From Halomonas sp. 7T (GTDB lineage: Bacteria > Pseudomonadota > Gammaproteobacteria > Pseudomonadales > Halomonadaceae): 64,000 nucleotides of DNA. The DNA is taken from the NCBI RefSeq assembly GCF_025643255.1, contig NZ_CP087112.1:930001-994000 (forward strand), in the 5' to 3' direction. Under the pieces are notes generated by a model that saw nothing but the letters and a program-made list of their open reading frames with translations, made no database searches and had not been told where the DNA came from. Every line of letters starts with the position of its first letter. Positions within the stretch are counted from its first letter, which is position 1. Positions 18,615 to 27,577 of the stretch are shown one piece after another. Both the position numbers and the translations under genes were made by a program.

Positions 18615-19265
18615 ATGCGCTATGAGCTGATTATTTTTGATTGGGATGGCACCTTGATGAATTCGGTGCCGAAAATTGTCGCCTGTATGCAGGCTGCCGC
18701 GGCAGATGCAGAGTGGCATGGACTGAGTGTTAGCGCCATCGAGGACATTATTGGCTTGGGATTGCCTGAAGCGATTGCCAGGCTTTGTCCTGGCATCAGT
18801 CCAGCCCAGGCTGAGCTGTTACGTCAGCGCTATGCCCACCATTTCGTGCATTCAGACGCAACGCCAATGCCGTTTTTTGATGGTGTAGCGGCGCAGGTGG
18901 CGCGTTTGCGTCAGCGGGAGCAGCAGCGGTTAGCTGTGGCTACAGGAAAAAGTCGCCGTGGGCTTGATCGTGTGTTTGCTGAAACAGGCAGTGGTGGATG
19001 GTTTGACGCTAGCCGTACGGCGGATGAAACACGCTCAAAACCTCATCCACAAATGCTCAGCGAGCTACTGGAAGAGCTAGCCATTCCCGTGGACCGTGCG
19101 GTGATGGTGGGAGATACCGAGTATGACATGGAGATGGCTAGAGCTATTGGTATGGATCGTGTGGCGGTCACTTATGGTGTCCACACGCCAACCCGTTTAG
19201 CGGCCAGTCAACCGCGTTGGGTAGCGCATAATATTAATGAGCTTTTTGATTGGCTGTATGGCTAA
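18615..19265 (+). CDS. HAD-IA family phosphatase
   Basis: A 216-residue haloacid-dehalogenase hydrolase. Motif I is FDWDGTLMNSV (nucleophile and acid/base aspartates), motif II VATGK, motif III lysine in KPHPQML, and motif IV VGDTEYDMEMARAIG. A helical cap between motifs I and II fits the phosphoglycolate-phosphatase-like subgroup, but its substrate is not determined by the sequence. The same gene sits between rluC and sppA in pseudomonads. AGGAACCC precedes the ATG and it is probably co-transcribed with rluC. Confidence 0.88.
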   Translation: MRYELIIFDWDGTLMNSVPKIVACMQAAAADAEWHGLSVSAIEDIIGLGLPEAIARLCPGISPAQAELLRQRYAHHFVHSDATPMPFFDGVAAQVARLRQREQQRLAVATGKSRRGLDRVFAETGSGGWFDASRTADETRSKPHPQMLSELLEELAIPVDRAVMVGDTEYDMEMARAIGMDRVAVTYGVHTPTRLAASQPRWVAHNINELFDWLYG

Positions 19266-19294
19266 CCACACCCCGGCACAATTAAGGTCAGTTT

Positions 19295-20419
19295 ATGAGC
19301 GATGATCAAAAGCGCGGCAGCGATGACGAGCGGCCGCAGGCGTTAAGCGGGCAGGCTGATGAGACTGTGCAGGATCGTTGGACGCAGGGACCCGACGTCT
19401 CAAGGTCTGCGAAGGAAGGAGCTGCGTTAGCTGGCGATGCCAGCGACGATGCCGAAACCCTGCGCGAGCGTCAGCGGCTGGCGCAGTTAGAAATGATGGA
19501 TCGGTGGATTGGTGGCGTATTAACCGAGCAGCGCCGTACGCGCCGTTGGAAGCTTTTTTTCCGTTTAATGCTGCTGACCATTGTGCTTGTCTCATTAATT
19601 TCCACAGTTTACCGCGTATGGTGGGGCGAGCCCGCGGTTACTATGCCCGCGCAATCGCATTTGGGGCTGGTCGAAGTGCGAGGGGTTATTGCTAACGATG
19701 CCCCGGCTAACGCAGAGCGTATTATTCGTGGGCTAAATCGCGCCTGGTCGGCTGATAATGCCGCTGCGGTGGTGCTGCATATCGATAGTCCTGGCGGGAG
19801 TCCTGTCCAGTCACAGCGCATTTTTGCGGAGATTATGCGATTACGTGAGCAGGGCGATAAGCCTATCTATGCGCTGATTGAAGACGTAGGGGCCAGCGGC
19901 GCCTACTACATTGCCTCCGCAGCTGATGAAATTATGGCGTCACCTGCGAGTTTGGTGGGGTCAATCGGCGTTATTTACGCGGGTTTTGGTTTTCAGGAGG
20001 CGATAGATAGATTGGGTGTCGAGCGACGGGTAGTCACTGCGGGTGAGAATAAAGCGTTTCTTGACCCCTTTCAGCCGTTAGATGAGGACGTAGCGGCGTT
20101 TTGGCAGAACGTACTGAATCAAACCCATGCGCAGTTTATTAATGACGTACGCGCTGGGCGCGGTGATCGGTTAACCGATAATCCAGAAGTGTTTTCAGGG
20201 CTGGTTTGGAGCGGCGAGCAGGCGCTTTCGCTGGGTTTGGTGGATGAGTTAGCGAGTCTTGAGCAGTTAGCGCGAGACAAAGTGGGTGGTGCGCACTGGG
20301 AGGACTACACGCCGAGCTTGGATCCCTTCGAGCGATTAACACGCCGCTTCACCCGAGCAGCGGCTGAGGTGATGGGCGTGTCATCGGCGAGTTCTCCGCT
20401 TCGTTTCGAGTCTCCTTAA
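19295..20419 (+). CDS. sppA: S49-family signal peptide peptidase (SppA)
   Basis: A 374-residue inner-membrane serine protease that degrades cleaved signal peptides. About 85 hydrophilic cytoplasmic residues precede one membrane helix (about 88-108), then the S49 domain. The Ser-Lys dyad is visible: S201 in DVGASGAYYIASAADEI and K253 in TAGENKAFLDPF, exactly 52 residues apart as in short-form SppA. VLHIDSPGGSP and the S-I-G-V-I-Y segment are further signatures. It follows the HAD gene and converges on maf; no clear terminator separates them. Confidence 0.92.
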   Translation: MSDDQKRGSDDERPQALSGQADETVQDRWTQGPDVSRSAKEGAALAGDASDDAETLRERQRLAQLEMMDRWIGGVLTEQRRTRRWKLFFRLMLLTIVLVSLISTVYRVWWGEPAVTMPAQSHLGLVEVRGVIANDAPANAERIIRGLNRAWSADNAAAVVLHIDSPGGSPVQSQRIFAEIMRLREQGDKPIYALIEDVGASGAYYIASAADEIMASPASLVGSIGVIYAGFGFQEAIDRLGVERRVVTAGENKAFLDPFQPLDEDVAAFWQNVLNQTHAQFINDVRAGRGDRLTDNPEVFSGLVWSGEQALSLGLVDELASLEQLARDKVGGAHWEDYTPSLDPFERLTRRFTRAAAEVMGVSSASSPLRFESP

Positions 20420-20447
20420 CGTAACGCTGAATTCTGCTTTAAATCGA

Positions 20448-21050
20448 TTAAGCATCGCCAAGTGGGTTCATGCCTGCTTGGCGAAGCATATCGCATAGTG
20501 CTATTAGGGGGAGGCCGATAAGGGCGTTTGGATCTCGGCCCTCAAGGCTTTCAAAAAGCGCAATGCCTAGCCCCTCCATGCGAAAGCTGCCGGCGCTATC
20601 TAGCGGTTGCTCAATTGCTACGTAACGTTCGATTTCTCGCTGGCTTAGTGAACGGAAGACAACATCAAAGGGCTCAATGTGAACTTGATGGCGCTGGTTG
20701 CGGGTGTCCAGCAGTGCTAAGCCAGTTAGAAAAGTAACGCGCTGGCCCGAAAAACGCGCCAAATTAGCGCAGGCGCGCTCACTTGTATGTGGTTTGCCCA
20801 GGATGTCCCCTTCAAACAGGGCGACTTGATCAGAGCCAATAATGCAGTGATTAGGGAAACGATCAGTCACTGCGTTGGCTTTGCTGAGGGCAAGACGATG
20901 TACGAGAGCCTTTGGTGATTCGTTGGGATAGGGAGTTTCATCGATCTCCGGCGAATAGCACTGGTAAGGCAGCTGCAGCCTATCTAGCAGCGCTTGGCGG
21001 AAGCGTGAGCTAGATGCCAGAACCAAAGGGGCGTCATCCGTTAGTGGCAC
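20448..21050 (-). CDS. Maf-family nucleotide pyrophosphatase (YceF type)
   Basis: A 200-residue Maf/Ham1-fold house-cleaning enzyme. LVLASSSRFRQALLDRLQLPYQCYSPEIDET is the conserved N-terminal substrate site, SDQVALFEGDILGKP and SQREIERYVAIEQPLDSAGSFRMEGLG are the later family motifs. The spacing fits the YceF subgroup, which hydrolyses 7-methyl-GTP in E. coli; substrate is inferred from that. It is divergent from yceD, as in E. coli and Pseudomonas, so its promoter shares the short 21051-21214 stretch. Confidence 0.92.
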   Translation of the reverse strand: MPLTDDAPLVLASSSRFRQALLDRLQLPYQCYSPEIDETPYPNESPKALVHRLALSKANAVTDRFPNHCIIGSDQVALFEGDILGKPHTSERACANLARFSGQRVTFLTGLALLDTRNQRHQVHIEPFDVVFRSLSQREIERYVAIEQPLDSAGSFRMEGLGIALFESLEGRDPNALIGLPLIALCDMLRQAGMNPLGDA

Positions 21051-21214
21051 TGAAGTCTCCTTATTTGACCGCGTATTGGTTTTTCGGGTGTGTCCATGCG
21101 AGTGTAACCAAACCCGTTGAATCTGCCTATTTACGCTGCTGCGGAAGAGAAACTATCAAGAAATACGCTGACAGCTTTGACACCGGCGGGGGGAGTGCCT
21201 ATCATTGCGCGCCT

Positions 21215-21763
21215 ATGTTGACCTCACAACTCCCCAGTCGGGTTGAGCCTTATAAGCTCGCAGCCCGCCGCGAACGACTTGAAGGCTTAGTGGCGCTTGA
21301 TAAGCTGCCACGTCTTGCTGAAGAAGCAGGAGACCAAACCGGCGACTGTCATGTCGTGCTTGAGTTTGGCGTTGATGCCCAAGGTCGTCGTGAAATTCGT
21401 GGCCAATTGCAAGCGACGCTGGCACTGCCCTGTCGCCGCTGCCTAGAGCCGCTTAGCCAAGACGTGTCCAGTGACTTCCTGCTTGGAATGATCACTGACG
21501 AAGCCTTGGCTGCCGAGCTGCCTGCCAGTCATGAACCTGTGCTGGTGGAAAATGAACAGCTGGACTTGCTGACGGTAGTAGAGGATGAGCTTATCCTTAG
21601 CTTGCCGCAGGTGGTCTATCACGATGAGGCTGAATGCCACGTCTCGGCGGATCAGCTGGTCAGCAAGACTGAAGGCGCAGCGGATGAATCCGCTTCAGCC
21701 AAGAACCCTTTCGCAGTGCTCAACGCTTTGAAAAGCAGCGGCGCTTTGAAAGGCAAAAAGTAA
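21215..21763 (+). CDS. yceD: YceD family protein (DUF177, 23S rRNA accumulation protein)
   Basis: A 182-residue DUF177 protein with the conserved cysteine pair LPCRRCLEPL (about residues 72-81) and a C-terminal acid-rich segment LTVVEDELILSLPQV. YceD homologues affect 23S rRNA levels and are always near rpmF and plsX. The frame is open upstream to 21014, but that would overlap maf; ATG 21215 gives the usual N-terminus (MLTSQLPSRVEPYKLAARRE). rpmF follows after 36 bases. Biochemical function is not known. Confidence 0.88.
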   Translation: MLTSQLPSRVEPYKLAARRERLEGLVALDKLPRLAEEAGDQTGDCHVVLEFGVDAQGRREIRGQLQATLALPCRRCLEPLSQDVSSDFLLGMITDEALAAELPASHEPVLVENEQLDLLTVVEDELILSLPQVVYHDEAECHVSADQLVSKTEGAADESASAKNPFAVLNALKSSGALKGKK

Positions 21764-21799
21764 GCACTACTTACCCTACATACCTTGGAGTAAACACCC

Positions 21800-21970
21800 A
21801 TGGCAGTTCAACAGAACCGTAAAACTCGTTCCAAGCGCGGCATGCGTCGTAGCCACGATGCGCTGAGCGCACCGACTCTTTCTCAAGATAAAGAGACTGG
21901 CACTACTCACCTGCGTCATCACGTGTCTCCAGACGGTTTCTATCGTGGTCGTAAGGTCGTTGAGGTTTAA
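21800..21970 (+). CDS. rpmF: 50S ribosomal protein L32
   Basis: A 56-residue ORF from ATG 21800 to TAA 21970. The protein begins [20 protein letters not shown] and ends [14 protein letters not shown], which is bacterial L32 of the zinc-free type (no CxxC pair). TTGGAG lies about 10 bases upstream. It is the standard member between yceD and plsX in the yceD-rpmF-plsX-fab operon, linking ribosome supply to membrane lipid synthesis. Confidence 0.97.
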   Translation: MAVQQNRKTRSKRGMRRSHDALSAPTLSQDKETGTTHLRHHVSPDGFYRGRKVVEV

Positions 21971-22012
21971 GCCTTAACGCGTTTATTTACGGCAAAACAG
22001 GGTGGGTGCTGT

Positions 22013-23047
22013 GTGCGCCTAGCAATTGATGTAATGGGGGGTGACCAAGGCCCCCGTGCCATTATTGAAGGCTCAGCCAGGGCGGTCATTGAACGCCCTG
22101 ATTTAGAGCTAACCCTGTTTGGGCCGTATCAGCAGATTATTGCTGAGCTTTCGCGCTTGCCGCAGCCTTTGGCTGCGGCAACGTCACGTTTAGTGGCAGT
22201 CGATGCGCCTGAATGTGTATCCCCAGAAGCTACTGCGTCATGGGCACTTCGTCGTGGTCAGTCAACCAGTATGGCGCGAATGCTGAGTAGTCTTTCGCAG
22301 AACGAAGCTTTGGCGGGTGTTAGTGCTGGCAATACGGGTGCGCTGGTGGCGCTTGCCAGGCGTGAGCTTGGCATGCTGCCCGGCATTTCCAGGCCTGCGA
22401 TAAGCACTGCTATTCCTGCTCGTAAAGGACGCCGCTGTTATTTGTTAGATTTGGGCGCAAACGTAGATTCGCCCGCCCATAGATTGTTTGATTTTGCCAT
22501 GATGGGGGCTACGATGGCCCACTGCATTGATGGTGTTGAGCGCCCAAAAGTCGCCTTGCTTAATGTTGGCGCAGAGGCAACCAAGGGTAGCGCAGATGTG
22601 CGTGAAGCTGATCGCTTATTGCGTGAATGTAGTAGTGAGCTGGCGTTTGATTACCAAGGTTATGCTGAAGGGGGCGATATATTCCAAGGCGAGCTTGACG
22701 TGGTGGTGTGCGATGGCTTCGTGGGTAATGTAGTCCTCAAAGCGAGTGAAGGCTTGACCCGTATGCTGGTCGAGCGCGTGCAAATGGCGTTTGAATCACG
22801 CCTAAGCGGGCGTTTGGCAAGCGTACTGGCCAGGCCTGTGCTTAAGCGTCTGAAGCAAGAATTGGATCCTGTGCGCTATAATGGTGCCAGTTTGCTGGGT
22901 CTGCATAAGACCGTCGTAAAAAGTCATGGCAGCGCCGGTGCCGATGGCTTCTATTATGCTATCCAGCGTGCGCTACAAGAAGTCGAGCATAAACTGCCAG
23001 CGCGAGTGGCGGGGCGCTGGTCGCGCCACGCACCTCCGCAGTTATGA
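22013..23047 (+). CDS. plsX: Phosphate acyltransferase PlsX
   Basis: A 344-residue enzyme that converts acyl-ACP and phosphate to acyl-phosphate, the first step of the PlsX-PlsY route to phosphatidic acid. Signatures: IDVMGGDQGPRAIIEG at the N-terminus, AGVSAGNTGALVALARRELG, RPAISTAIPA, LDLGANVDS, LNVGAEATKGSADVREADRLL, DVVVCDGFVGNVVLKASEG, and GLHKTVVKSHGSA near the C-terminus. The start is GTG 22013 with a weak ribosome site (GGGTGG). It leads the fabD-fabG-acpP-fabF cluster. Confidence 0.95.
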   Translation: MRLAIDVMGGDQGPRAIIEGSARAVIERPDLELTLFGPYQQIIAELSRLPQPLAAATSRLVAVDAPECVSPEATASWALRRGQSTSMARMLSSLSQNEALAGVSAGNTGALVALARRELGMLPGISRPAISTAIPARKGRRCYLLDLGANVDSPAHRLFDFAMMGATMAHCIDGVERPKVALLNVGAEATKGSADVREADRLLRECSSELAFDYQGYAEGGDIFQGELDVVVCDGFVGNVVLKASEGLTRMLVERVQMAFESRLSGRLASVLARPVLKRLKQELDPVRYNGASLLGLHKTVVKSHGSAGADGFYYAIQRALQEVEHKLPARVAGRWSRHAPPQL

Positions 23048-23182
23048 GATAATAAAACATTGGTTAATTATTTTTGCGCGTTATCGGCGGCAGCAGGATG
23101 TGCCAAAACCGTTTAAAGCGGCGCCAATAACTGCGCCTATCGCTCGAATGAGCAAACGCCTACAAGAGCAAAGGTGAACGAC

Positions 23183-24142
23183 ATGTCTCAACCCCTTGCC
23201 CTCATTTTTCCCGGGCAAGGCTCTCAGCAGCTAGGAATGCTGCGAGAGCTGGCCGAGCGCTATAGTGTGGTGGGAACAACATTTGAGGAAGCGTCGGATG
23301 CTTTGGGCTACGACTTGTGGAAAGTCGTCCAAGAAGGCCCGGAGGAAGCCCTTAACGCCACTGCCTGCACCCAGCCTGCACTGCTTTCGTCAAGCATCGC
23401 TATTTGGCGTGTTTGGCAAGAGCTGGAGGGGCCTCGCCCAAGCGTGATGGCAGGCCATAGCCTAGGTGAATACAGCGCTATGGTATGTGCAGGCGTCATG
23501 AGCTTTGCCGAAGGCGTAAAGCTTGTGCGCTTACGCGGTGAGGCCATGCAGCAAGCGGTGCCTGCTGGTGAAGGTGGTATGGCAGCCATACTGGGACTCG
23601 AAGATAGTGCAGTTGAGGCCGCCTGCGCTAGCGCAGCTCAAGGTGAAGTGGTTTCTGCCGTAAACTTCAACTCCCCTGGGCAGGTGGTGATTGCGGGCGG
23701 TAAAAGTGCCGTTGAGCGTGCCATTCTAGCCTGTCAGGAGGCGGGTGCTAAGCGCGCCATGGCGCTGCCGGTGTCGGTACCTTCCCACTGTGCCTTAATG
23801 CGCCCTGCAGCCGAGCGCCTCTCTCAAGCGATGCAAGAGATTGAGCTACGTGCACCGCGCTATACGGTCATCCAAAATGTGGATGCACAGGCGCATGCCG
23901 ATATTGAAACCTTGCGTACCCGCCTTATTGAACAGCTTTATCAACCGGTACGCTGGTCCTCTTGCGTTGAAGCCATGGTAGATCAAGGGGCGAATGTATT
24001 TATTGAGTGTGGCCCTGGTAAAGTGCTCACTGGGCTAAATAAGCGTATTGTGCGGGGAGCGAAGGGCTTAGCCGTCAATGATCCCGATAGCTTGGATGCT
24101 GCGTTGGAGCTTGCGCGTGAAGCGTTGGCTGACGACGCGTGA
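23183..24142 (+). CDS. fabD: Malonyl-CoA:ACP transacylase
   Basis: A 319-residue acyltransferase that loads malonate from CoA onto acyl carrier protein. The oxyanion-hole motif FPGQGSQQLGM, nucleophile S93 in AGHSLGEYSAM, the arginine in RLRGEAMQ and H202 in VPSHCALM make up the active site; IECGPGKVLTGLNKRI is the C-terminal signature. GTG 23174 is also in frame, but AAGG at 23171-23174 is 8 bases before ATG 23183, which I use. The 135-base gap after plsX shows no gene. Confidence 0.95.
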   Translation: MSQPLALIFPGQGSQQLGMLRELAERYSVVGTTFEEASDALGYDLWKVVQEGPEEALNATACTQPALLSSSIAIWRVWQELEGPRPSVMAGHSLGEYSAMVCAGVMSFAEGVKLVRLRGEAMQQAVPAGEGGMAAILGLEDSAVEAACASAAQGEVVSAVNFNSPGQVVIAGGKSAVERAILACQEAGAKRAMALPVSVPSHCALMRPAAERLSQAMQEIELRAPRYTVIQNVDAQAHADIETLRTRLIEQLYQPVRWSSCVEAMVDQGANVFIECGPGKVLTGLNKRIVRGAKGLAVNDPDSLDAALELAREALADDA

Positions 24143-24197
24143 TACGCGGTAATTTTCCGCTATCCTTGCTTATTCATATGGTTAAAGGCAGAACGTT

Positions 24198-24941
24198 ATG
24201 ACGCAAGAACGTAGAGTTGCGCTAGTCACTGGCGCCAGCAGAGGCATTGGTCGCGCCATTGCGCATGAGCTTGGGCGTCAAGGCCGCATTGTGGTGGGAA
24301 CCGCGACTAGTGAGTCGGGTGCTGCGAAAATCGACGCGGATCTTAAAGAGCACGGCATTGATGGCGCGGGTATGTGCCTTAATGTTACGGATCAAGCAAG
24401 CATTGATCATGTAGTGAAAGCGATCAATGATCAGTTTGGCGCACCTACCATCTTGGTAAATAATGCAGGCATTACGCGCGATAACTTGCTTATGCGCATG
24501 AAAGAGGATGAGTGGGATTCTGTAATGGATACCAACCTCAAGTCTGTTTATCGCGTTACTAAAGCCTGCTTGCGCGGTATGACAAAGGCGCGCTTTGGGC
24601 GTATCGTGTCGATTAGTTCGGTTGTGGCAACGATGGGCAATTTAGGCCAAGCTAACTATGCGGCTGCTAAAGCAGGCATGGAAGGGTTTAGCCGAGCGTT
24701 GGCCAGAGAAGTGGCGTCGCGGGCGATTACCGTTAACGCCGTGGCCCCTGGTTTTATTGCCACCGATATGACAGAGGCGTTGCCCGAAGCGCAGCACGAA
24801 ATGCTGTTGAAGCAGATTCCTCTCGCTCGCCTTGGCGAGCCTGGAGAAATCGCCGCTGCCGTCGGCTTTTTAACAAGCGAAGCGGCGGGTTACATTACTG
24901 GTGAAACGCTGCACGTGAACGGCGGCATGAATATGCGTTGA
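24198..24941 (+). CDS. fabG: 3-oxoacyl-ACP reductase
   Basis: A 247-residue short-chain dehydrogenase that reduces 3-oxoacyl-ACP with NADPH. The cofactor loop is VTGASRGIGRAI, with NNAG at about 88-91 and the catalytic S141, Y154 and K158 in SISSVVATMG and ANYAAAKAG. PGFIATDMTEALP and the C-terminal HVNGGMNM are normal for FabG. Length matches E. coli FabG closely. It lies 55 bases after fabD. Confidence 0.95.
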   Translation: MTQERRVALVTGASRGIGRAIAHELGRQGRIVVGTATSESGAAKIDADLKEHGIDGAGMCLNVTDQASIDHVVKAINDQFGAPTILVNNAGITRDNLLMRMKEDEWDSVMDTNLKSVYRVTKACLRGMTKARFGRIVSISSVVATMGNLGQANYAAAKAGMEGFSRALAREVASRAITVNAVAPGFIATDMTEALPEAQHEMLLKQIPLARLGEPGEIAAAVGFLTSEAAGYITGETLHVNGGMNMR

Positions 24942-24959
24942 TGGCCTCGGGCTTGGCGG

Positions 24960-25011
24960 TTGCGTCGGCCCAAGGGCGTCTATAAACTACCCCGCAGCTT
25001 TTGGCTTGCGG
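24960..25011 (+). promoter_or_regulatory. Candidate acpP promoter and leader hairpin
   Basis: TTGCGT (24960-24965) and TATAAA (24981-24986) could form a promoter, although the 15-base spacing is short. Immediately after, CCGCAGC (24992-24998) pairs with GCTTGCGG (25004-25011) around a TTTTG-type loop with one bulged base. Strong separate transcription of acpP would fit the high demand for the carrier protein. Weak evidence. Confidence 0.35.
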
Positions 25012-25065
25012 TTTCCAAATGGCTAGTTATCTATAACGGCTGATGTGAACGACTGGAGTACGTTG

Positions 25066-25299
25066 ATGAGTACTATTGAAGAGCGCGTGAAGAAAGTTGT
25101 GGCAGAGCGCCTAAACGTTAAAGAAGAAGATATCCAGAATAGCTCTTCTTTCACGGAAGACTTAGGTGCTGACTCCCTCGACACCGTTGAACTGGTGATG
25201 GCGTTGGAAGAGGAATTTGATACTGAAATTCCTGATGAAGAAGCCGAAAAAATCACTACGGTTCAAGAAGCTATCGACTACGTAAACGCCCACCAGTAA
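25066..25299 (+). CDS. acpP: Acyl carrier protein
   Basis: A 77-residue acidic protein beginning [18 protein letters not shown], with the phosphopantetheine attachment site S37 in [19 protein letters not shown]. It carries the growing acyl chain for all fatty-acid synthesis steps. The frame extends upstream to 25045, but ATG 25066 gives the universally conserved length and N-terminus and follows a GGAG. It ends at a strong terminator, so acpP mRNA can be made separately from fabF. Confidence 0.97.
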   Translation: MSTIEERVKKVVAERLNVKEEDIQNSSSFTEDLGADSLDTVELVMALEEEFDTEIPDEEAEKITTVQEAIDYVNAHQ

Positions 25300-25348
25300 G
25301 GGCTAGGTCGACGCATTGAACCAGGGTGGCATGTTAACCGCCCGCACC

Positions 25349-25382
25349 AAAAAAAGCCGTCCTGACACAGGGCGGCTTTTTT
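25349..25382 (+). terminator. Intrinsic terminator after acpP
   Basis: AAAAGCCGTCC, loop TGACACAG or shorter, GGGCGGCTTTTTT: a GC-rich stem with a T tract of at least six, 50 bases after the acpP stop. Confidence 0.88.
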
Positions 25383-25396
25383 GCTTTGCGGTCACA

Positions 25397-25426
25397 CTGA
25401 ATATAACGTTCAATCTCCGTTATACT
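25397..25426 (+). promoter_or_regulatory. Candidate fabF promoter
   Basis: TATACT at 25421-25426 is a good -10 box, with CTGAAT about 18 bases upstream as a poor -35. It lies between the acpP terminator and the fabF start, where a new promoter is needed. Confidence 0.45.
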
Positions 25427-25494
25427 AGTCACCAAATTTCTGCAGCAAATGACCCAGATGGGTCGTGTCACCATGGATGCCTGGAGGAAAGCTG

Positions 25495-26733
25495 ATGACG
25501 CGTAGAAGGGTAGTGGTAACTGGGTTAGGCCTGGTGACCCCAGTGGGTAATAGCGTAAATGAGACGTGGGCGAATATTCTCGCAGGCAAAAGCGGCATAG
25601 CGCCGATAGAGCACTTTGATACCAGTGGCTTTAACACGCGCTTTGGTGGTTCGGTAAAGAATTTTGATATCAGTCCTTACTTGAACCCCAAAGACGCGCG
25701 CAAGATGGATCTGTTCATTCAATACGGTATGGCGGCTGGAGCTCAGGCGATTCAAGACTCAGGGCTTGTATGCACCGAAGAGAATGCTGAGCGTATTGGG
25801 GTGGCGATTGGTTCAGGCATCGGTGGGCTTCCGATGATTGAGAATAACCATAATGCGCTGAACAAAGGGGGCGCTCGTCGTGTATCGCCGTTTTTTGTGC
25901 CGGGCTCTATTATTAATATGATCTCGGGCAATATGGCGATTCAGCACGGGTTTAAAGGCCCCAATATTGCTATCACGACGGCCTGTACCACCGGTACCCA
26001 TAATATTGGTTACAGTGCACGCACCATCGCCTATGGCGATGCGGACGTGATGATTTGTGGCGGTGCAGAAATGGCCACTACACCATTGGGTTTAGGAGGG
26101 TTCTCGGCCGCACGAGCACTTTCAACGCGAAACGATAATCCCGAAGCGGCTAGCCGCCCCTGGGATGCCGACCGCGATGGGTTTGTGCTATCAGACGGTG
26201 CCGGCGTAATGGTGCTTGAAGAGTATGAGCAGGCCAAAGCCCGCGGTGCGACGATTTATGCGGAGCTTTCCGGGTTCGGCATGAGTGATGATGCCTTCCA
26301 CATGACGGCGCCGCCCGAGGACGGCCGTGGCGCTGCGCTCTCAATGAGCAACGCCATCAAAGATGCCAATATAGCGCCTTCCGAAGTGCACTATATCAAT
26401 GCTCATGGGACATCAACCGCAGCGGGTGACTTAGCAGAAAGCCGTGCTATTGAGCGCGTGTTGGGTAGCGCTGCGCAACAGGTAGCCGTTAGCTCTACCA
26501 AGTCAATGATCGGCCATCTCTTGGGCGCTGCCGGTGCTGTTGAAGCCATTTTCAGCGTTTTAGCGATACGTGACCAAGTGGCTCCCCCGACTATTAATCT
26601 GGATAACCCTCAAGAGGGGTGCAATCTTGACTATGTGCCACATACCGCCCGTGAAATGCGTATTGATGTAGCGCTGTCTAACTCATTCGGTTTTGGCGGC
26701 ACTAACGGTTCGCTGCTGTTTACAAAGGTATAA
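25495..26733 (+). CDS. fabF: 3-oxoacyl-ACP synthase II
   Basis: A 412-residue condensing enzyme (KAS II) that elongates acyl-ACP with malonyl-ACP. The Cys-His-His triad is visible: C164 in [13 protein letters not shown], the first His in [12 protein letters not shown] and the second in [27 protein letters not shown] is the C-terminal glycine-rich loop. In-frame starts lie upstream at 25465, but GGAGGAAAG just before ATG 25495 fixes the start, giving [19 protein letters not shown]. pabC begins 7 bases after the stop. Confidence 0.95.
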   Translation: MTRRRVVVTGLGLVTPVGNSVNETWANILAGKSGIAPIEHFDTSGFNTRFGGSVKNFDISPYLNPKDARKMDLFIQYGMAAGAQAIQDSGLVCTEENAERIGVAIGSGIGGLPMIENNHNALNKGGARRVSPFFVPGSIINMISGNMAIQHGFKGPNIAITTACTTGTHNIGYSARTIAYGDADVMICGGAEMATTPLGLGGFSAARALSTRNDNPEAASRPWDADRDGFVLSDGAGVMVLEEYEQAKARGATIYAELSGFGMSDDAFHMTAPPEDGRGAALSMSNAIKDANIAPSEVHYINAHGTSTAAGDLAESRAIERVLGSAAQQVAVSSTKSMIGHLLGAAGAVEAIFSVLAIRDQVAPPTINLDNPQEGCNLDYVPHTAREMRIDVALSNSFGFGGTNGSLLFTKV

Positions 26734-26739
26734 TGCGCT

Positions 26740-27537
26740 GTGCCTATGCCCCAGGTGCCGTTTGATGACCGCGGGCTAGCGTATGGTGACGGGATATTTG
26801 AAACAGTGCTAATGCGTGCGGGTGAGCCAGTGCTTTGGCCTTATCACTACGCACGCTTGGCGAAGGGGTGTGCGCGCTTAAATATCCCGTTACCTCCCCC
26901 TGAGCAGCTCCAGGCTACTTGGCAAGCGGCTCCAGCTACTGAACTGGAAGTGCTTAAGCTGATTCTCACGAGGGGAAGCGGTGGACGTGGTTACGCGTCG
27001 CCTGATGAAGCATCGCCGAGGTTACTAAGTCAGCGAACGCCTTTCGCGGCCAACGCTGAACGCTGGCAGCAAGGAGTCAGTGTCCGCATCTGCCAGCTAC
27101 GTCTGGGCTTCCAGCCTCTGCTGGCGGGTATTAAACACCTAAACCGTTTAGAAAATGTACTGGCGCGCCAGGAGTGGCACGACGGTGCGATTGCGGAAGG
27201 GCTGTTGGCTGATGCCGACGAAAACGTGGTGGAAGCCACGAGCATGAATGTTTTTTGGCAGCAGGCAGGGACGCTATTTACTCCCTCGCTTGAGCGCTGT
27301 GGTGTGGCGGGGACGCTGCGGGCTGCGCTGTTAGATAAGGGCGTGGTGAGTGAGGCCTCTTTGCCGTTAAACGCTTTGCCTGATGTAGAGCGTTTATGGG
27401 TGGCTAACTCTGTACAAGGCGTTTGGCCTGTCCGCGTGCTGCTTGATGAATCAGGTAGCGTGTTGCACGCCTGGGAGCTGGCTGAACATGACCGATTACA
27501 AGTGTTAGGGCACCGTTTGCTTGGTTATTTGCCCTAA
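26740..27537 (+). CDS. pabC: Aminodeoxychorismate lyase
   Basis: A 265-residue fold-type IV PLP enzyme that releases pyruvate from 4-amino-4-deoxychorismate to give p-aminobenzoate for folate. DDRGLAYGDGIFETVLMRAGEP is the N-terminal signature, the PLP lysine is in GIKHLNRLENVLARQEW (about residue 135-140), and EGLLADADENVVEATSMNVFW follows. The start is GTG 26740 or ATG 26746, without a strong ribosome site; translational coupling to fabF is likely. The fabF-pabC-mltG-tmk-holB order is shared with E. coli. Confidence 0.92.
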   Translation: MPMPQVPFDDRGLAYGDGIFETVLMRAGEPVLWPYHYARLAKGCARLNIPLPPPEQLQATWQAAPATELEVLKLILTRGSGGRGYASPDEASPRLLSQRTPFAANAERWQQGVSVRICQLRLGFQPLLAGIKHLNRLENVLARQEWHDGAIAEGLLADADENVVEATSMNVFWQQAGTLFTPSLERCGVAGTLRAALLDKGVVSEASLPLNALPDVERLWVANSVQGVWPVRVLLDESGSVLHAWELAEHDRLQVLGHRLLGYLP

Positions 27538-27577
27538 TCCCGTTAGTTAGGGTCTTTTAAAAAGTCGTTGAGGTGTC

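Noticed and set aside
21014..21214. Upstream extension of yceD by 67 codons
   Set aside because: It would overlap maf on the other strand and the added residues do not resemble YceD; ATG 21215 fits the family.
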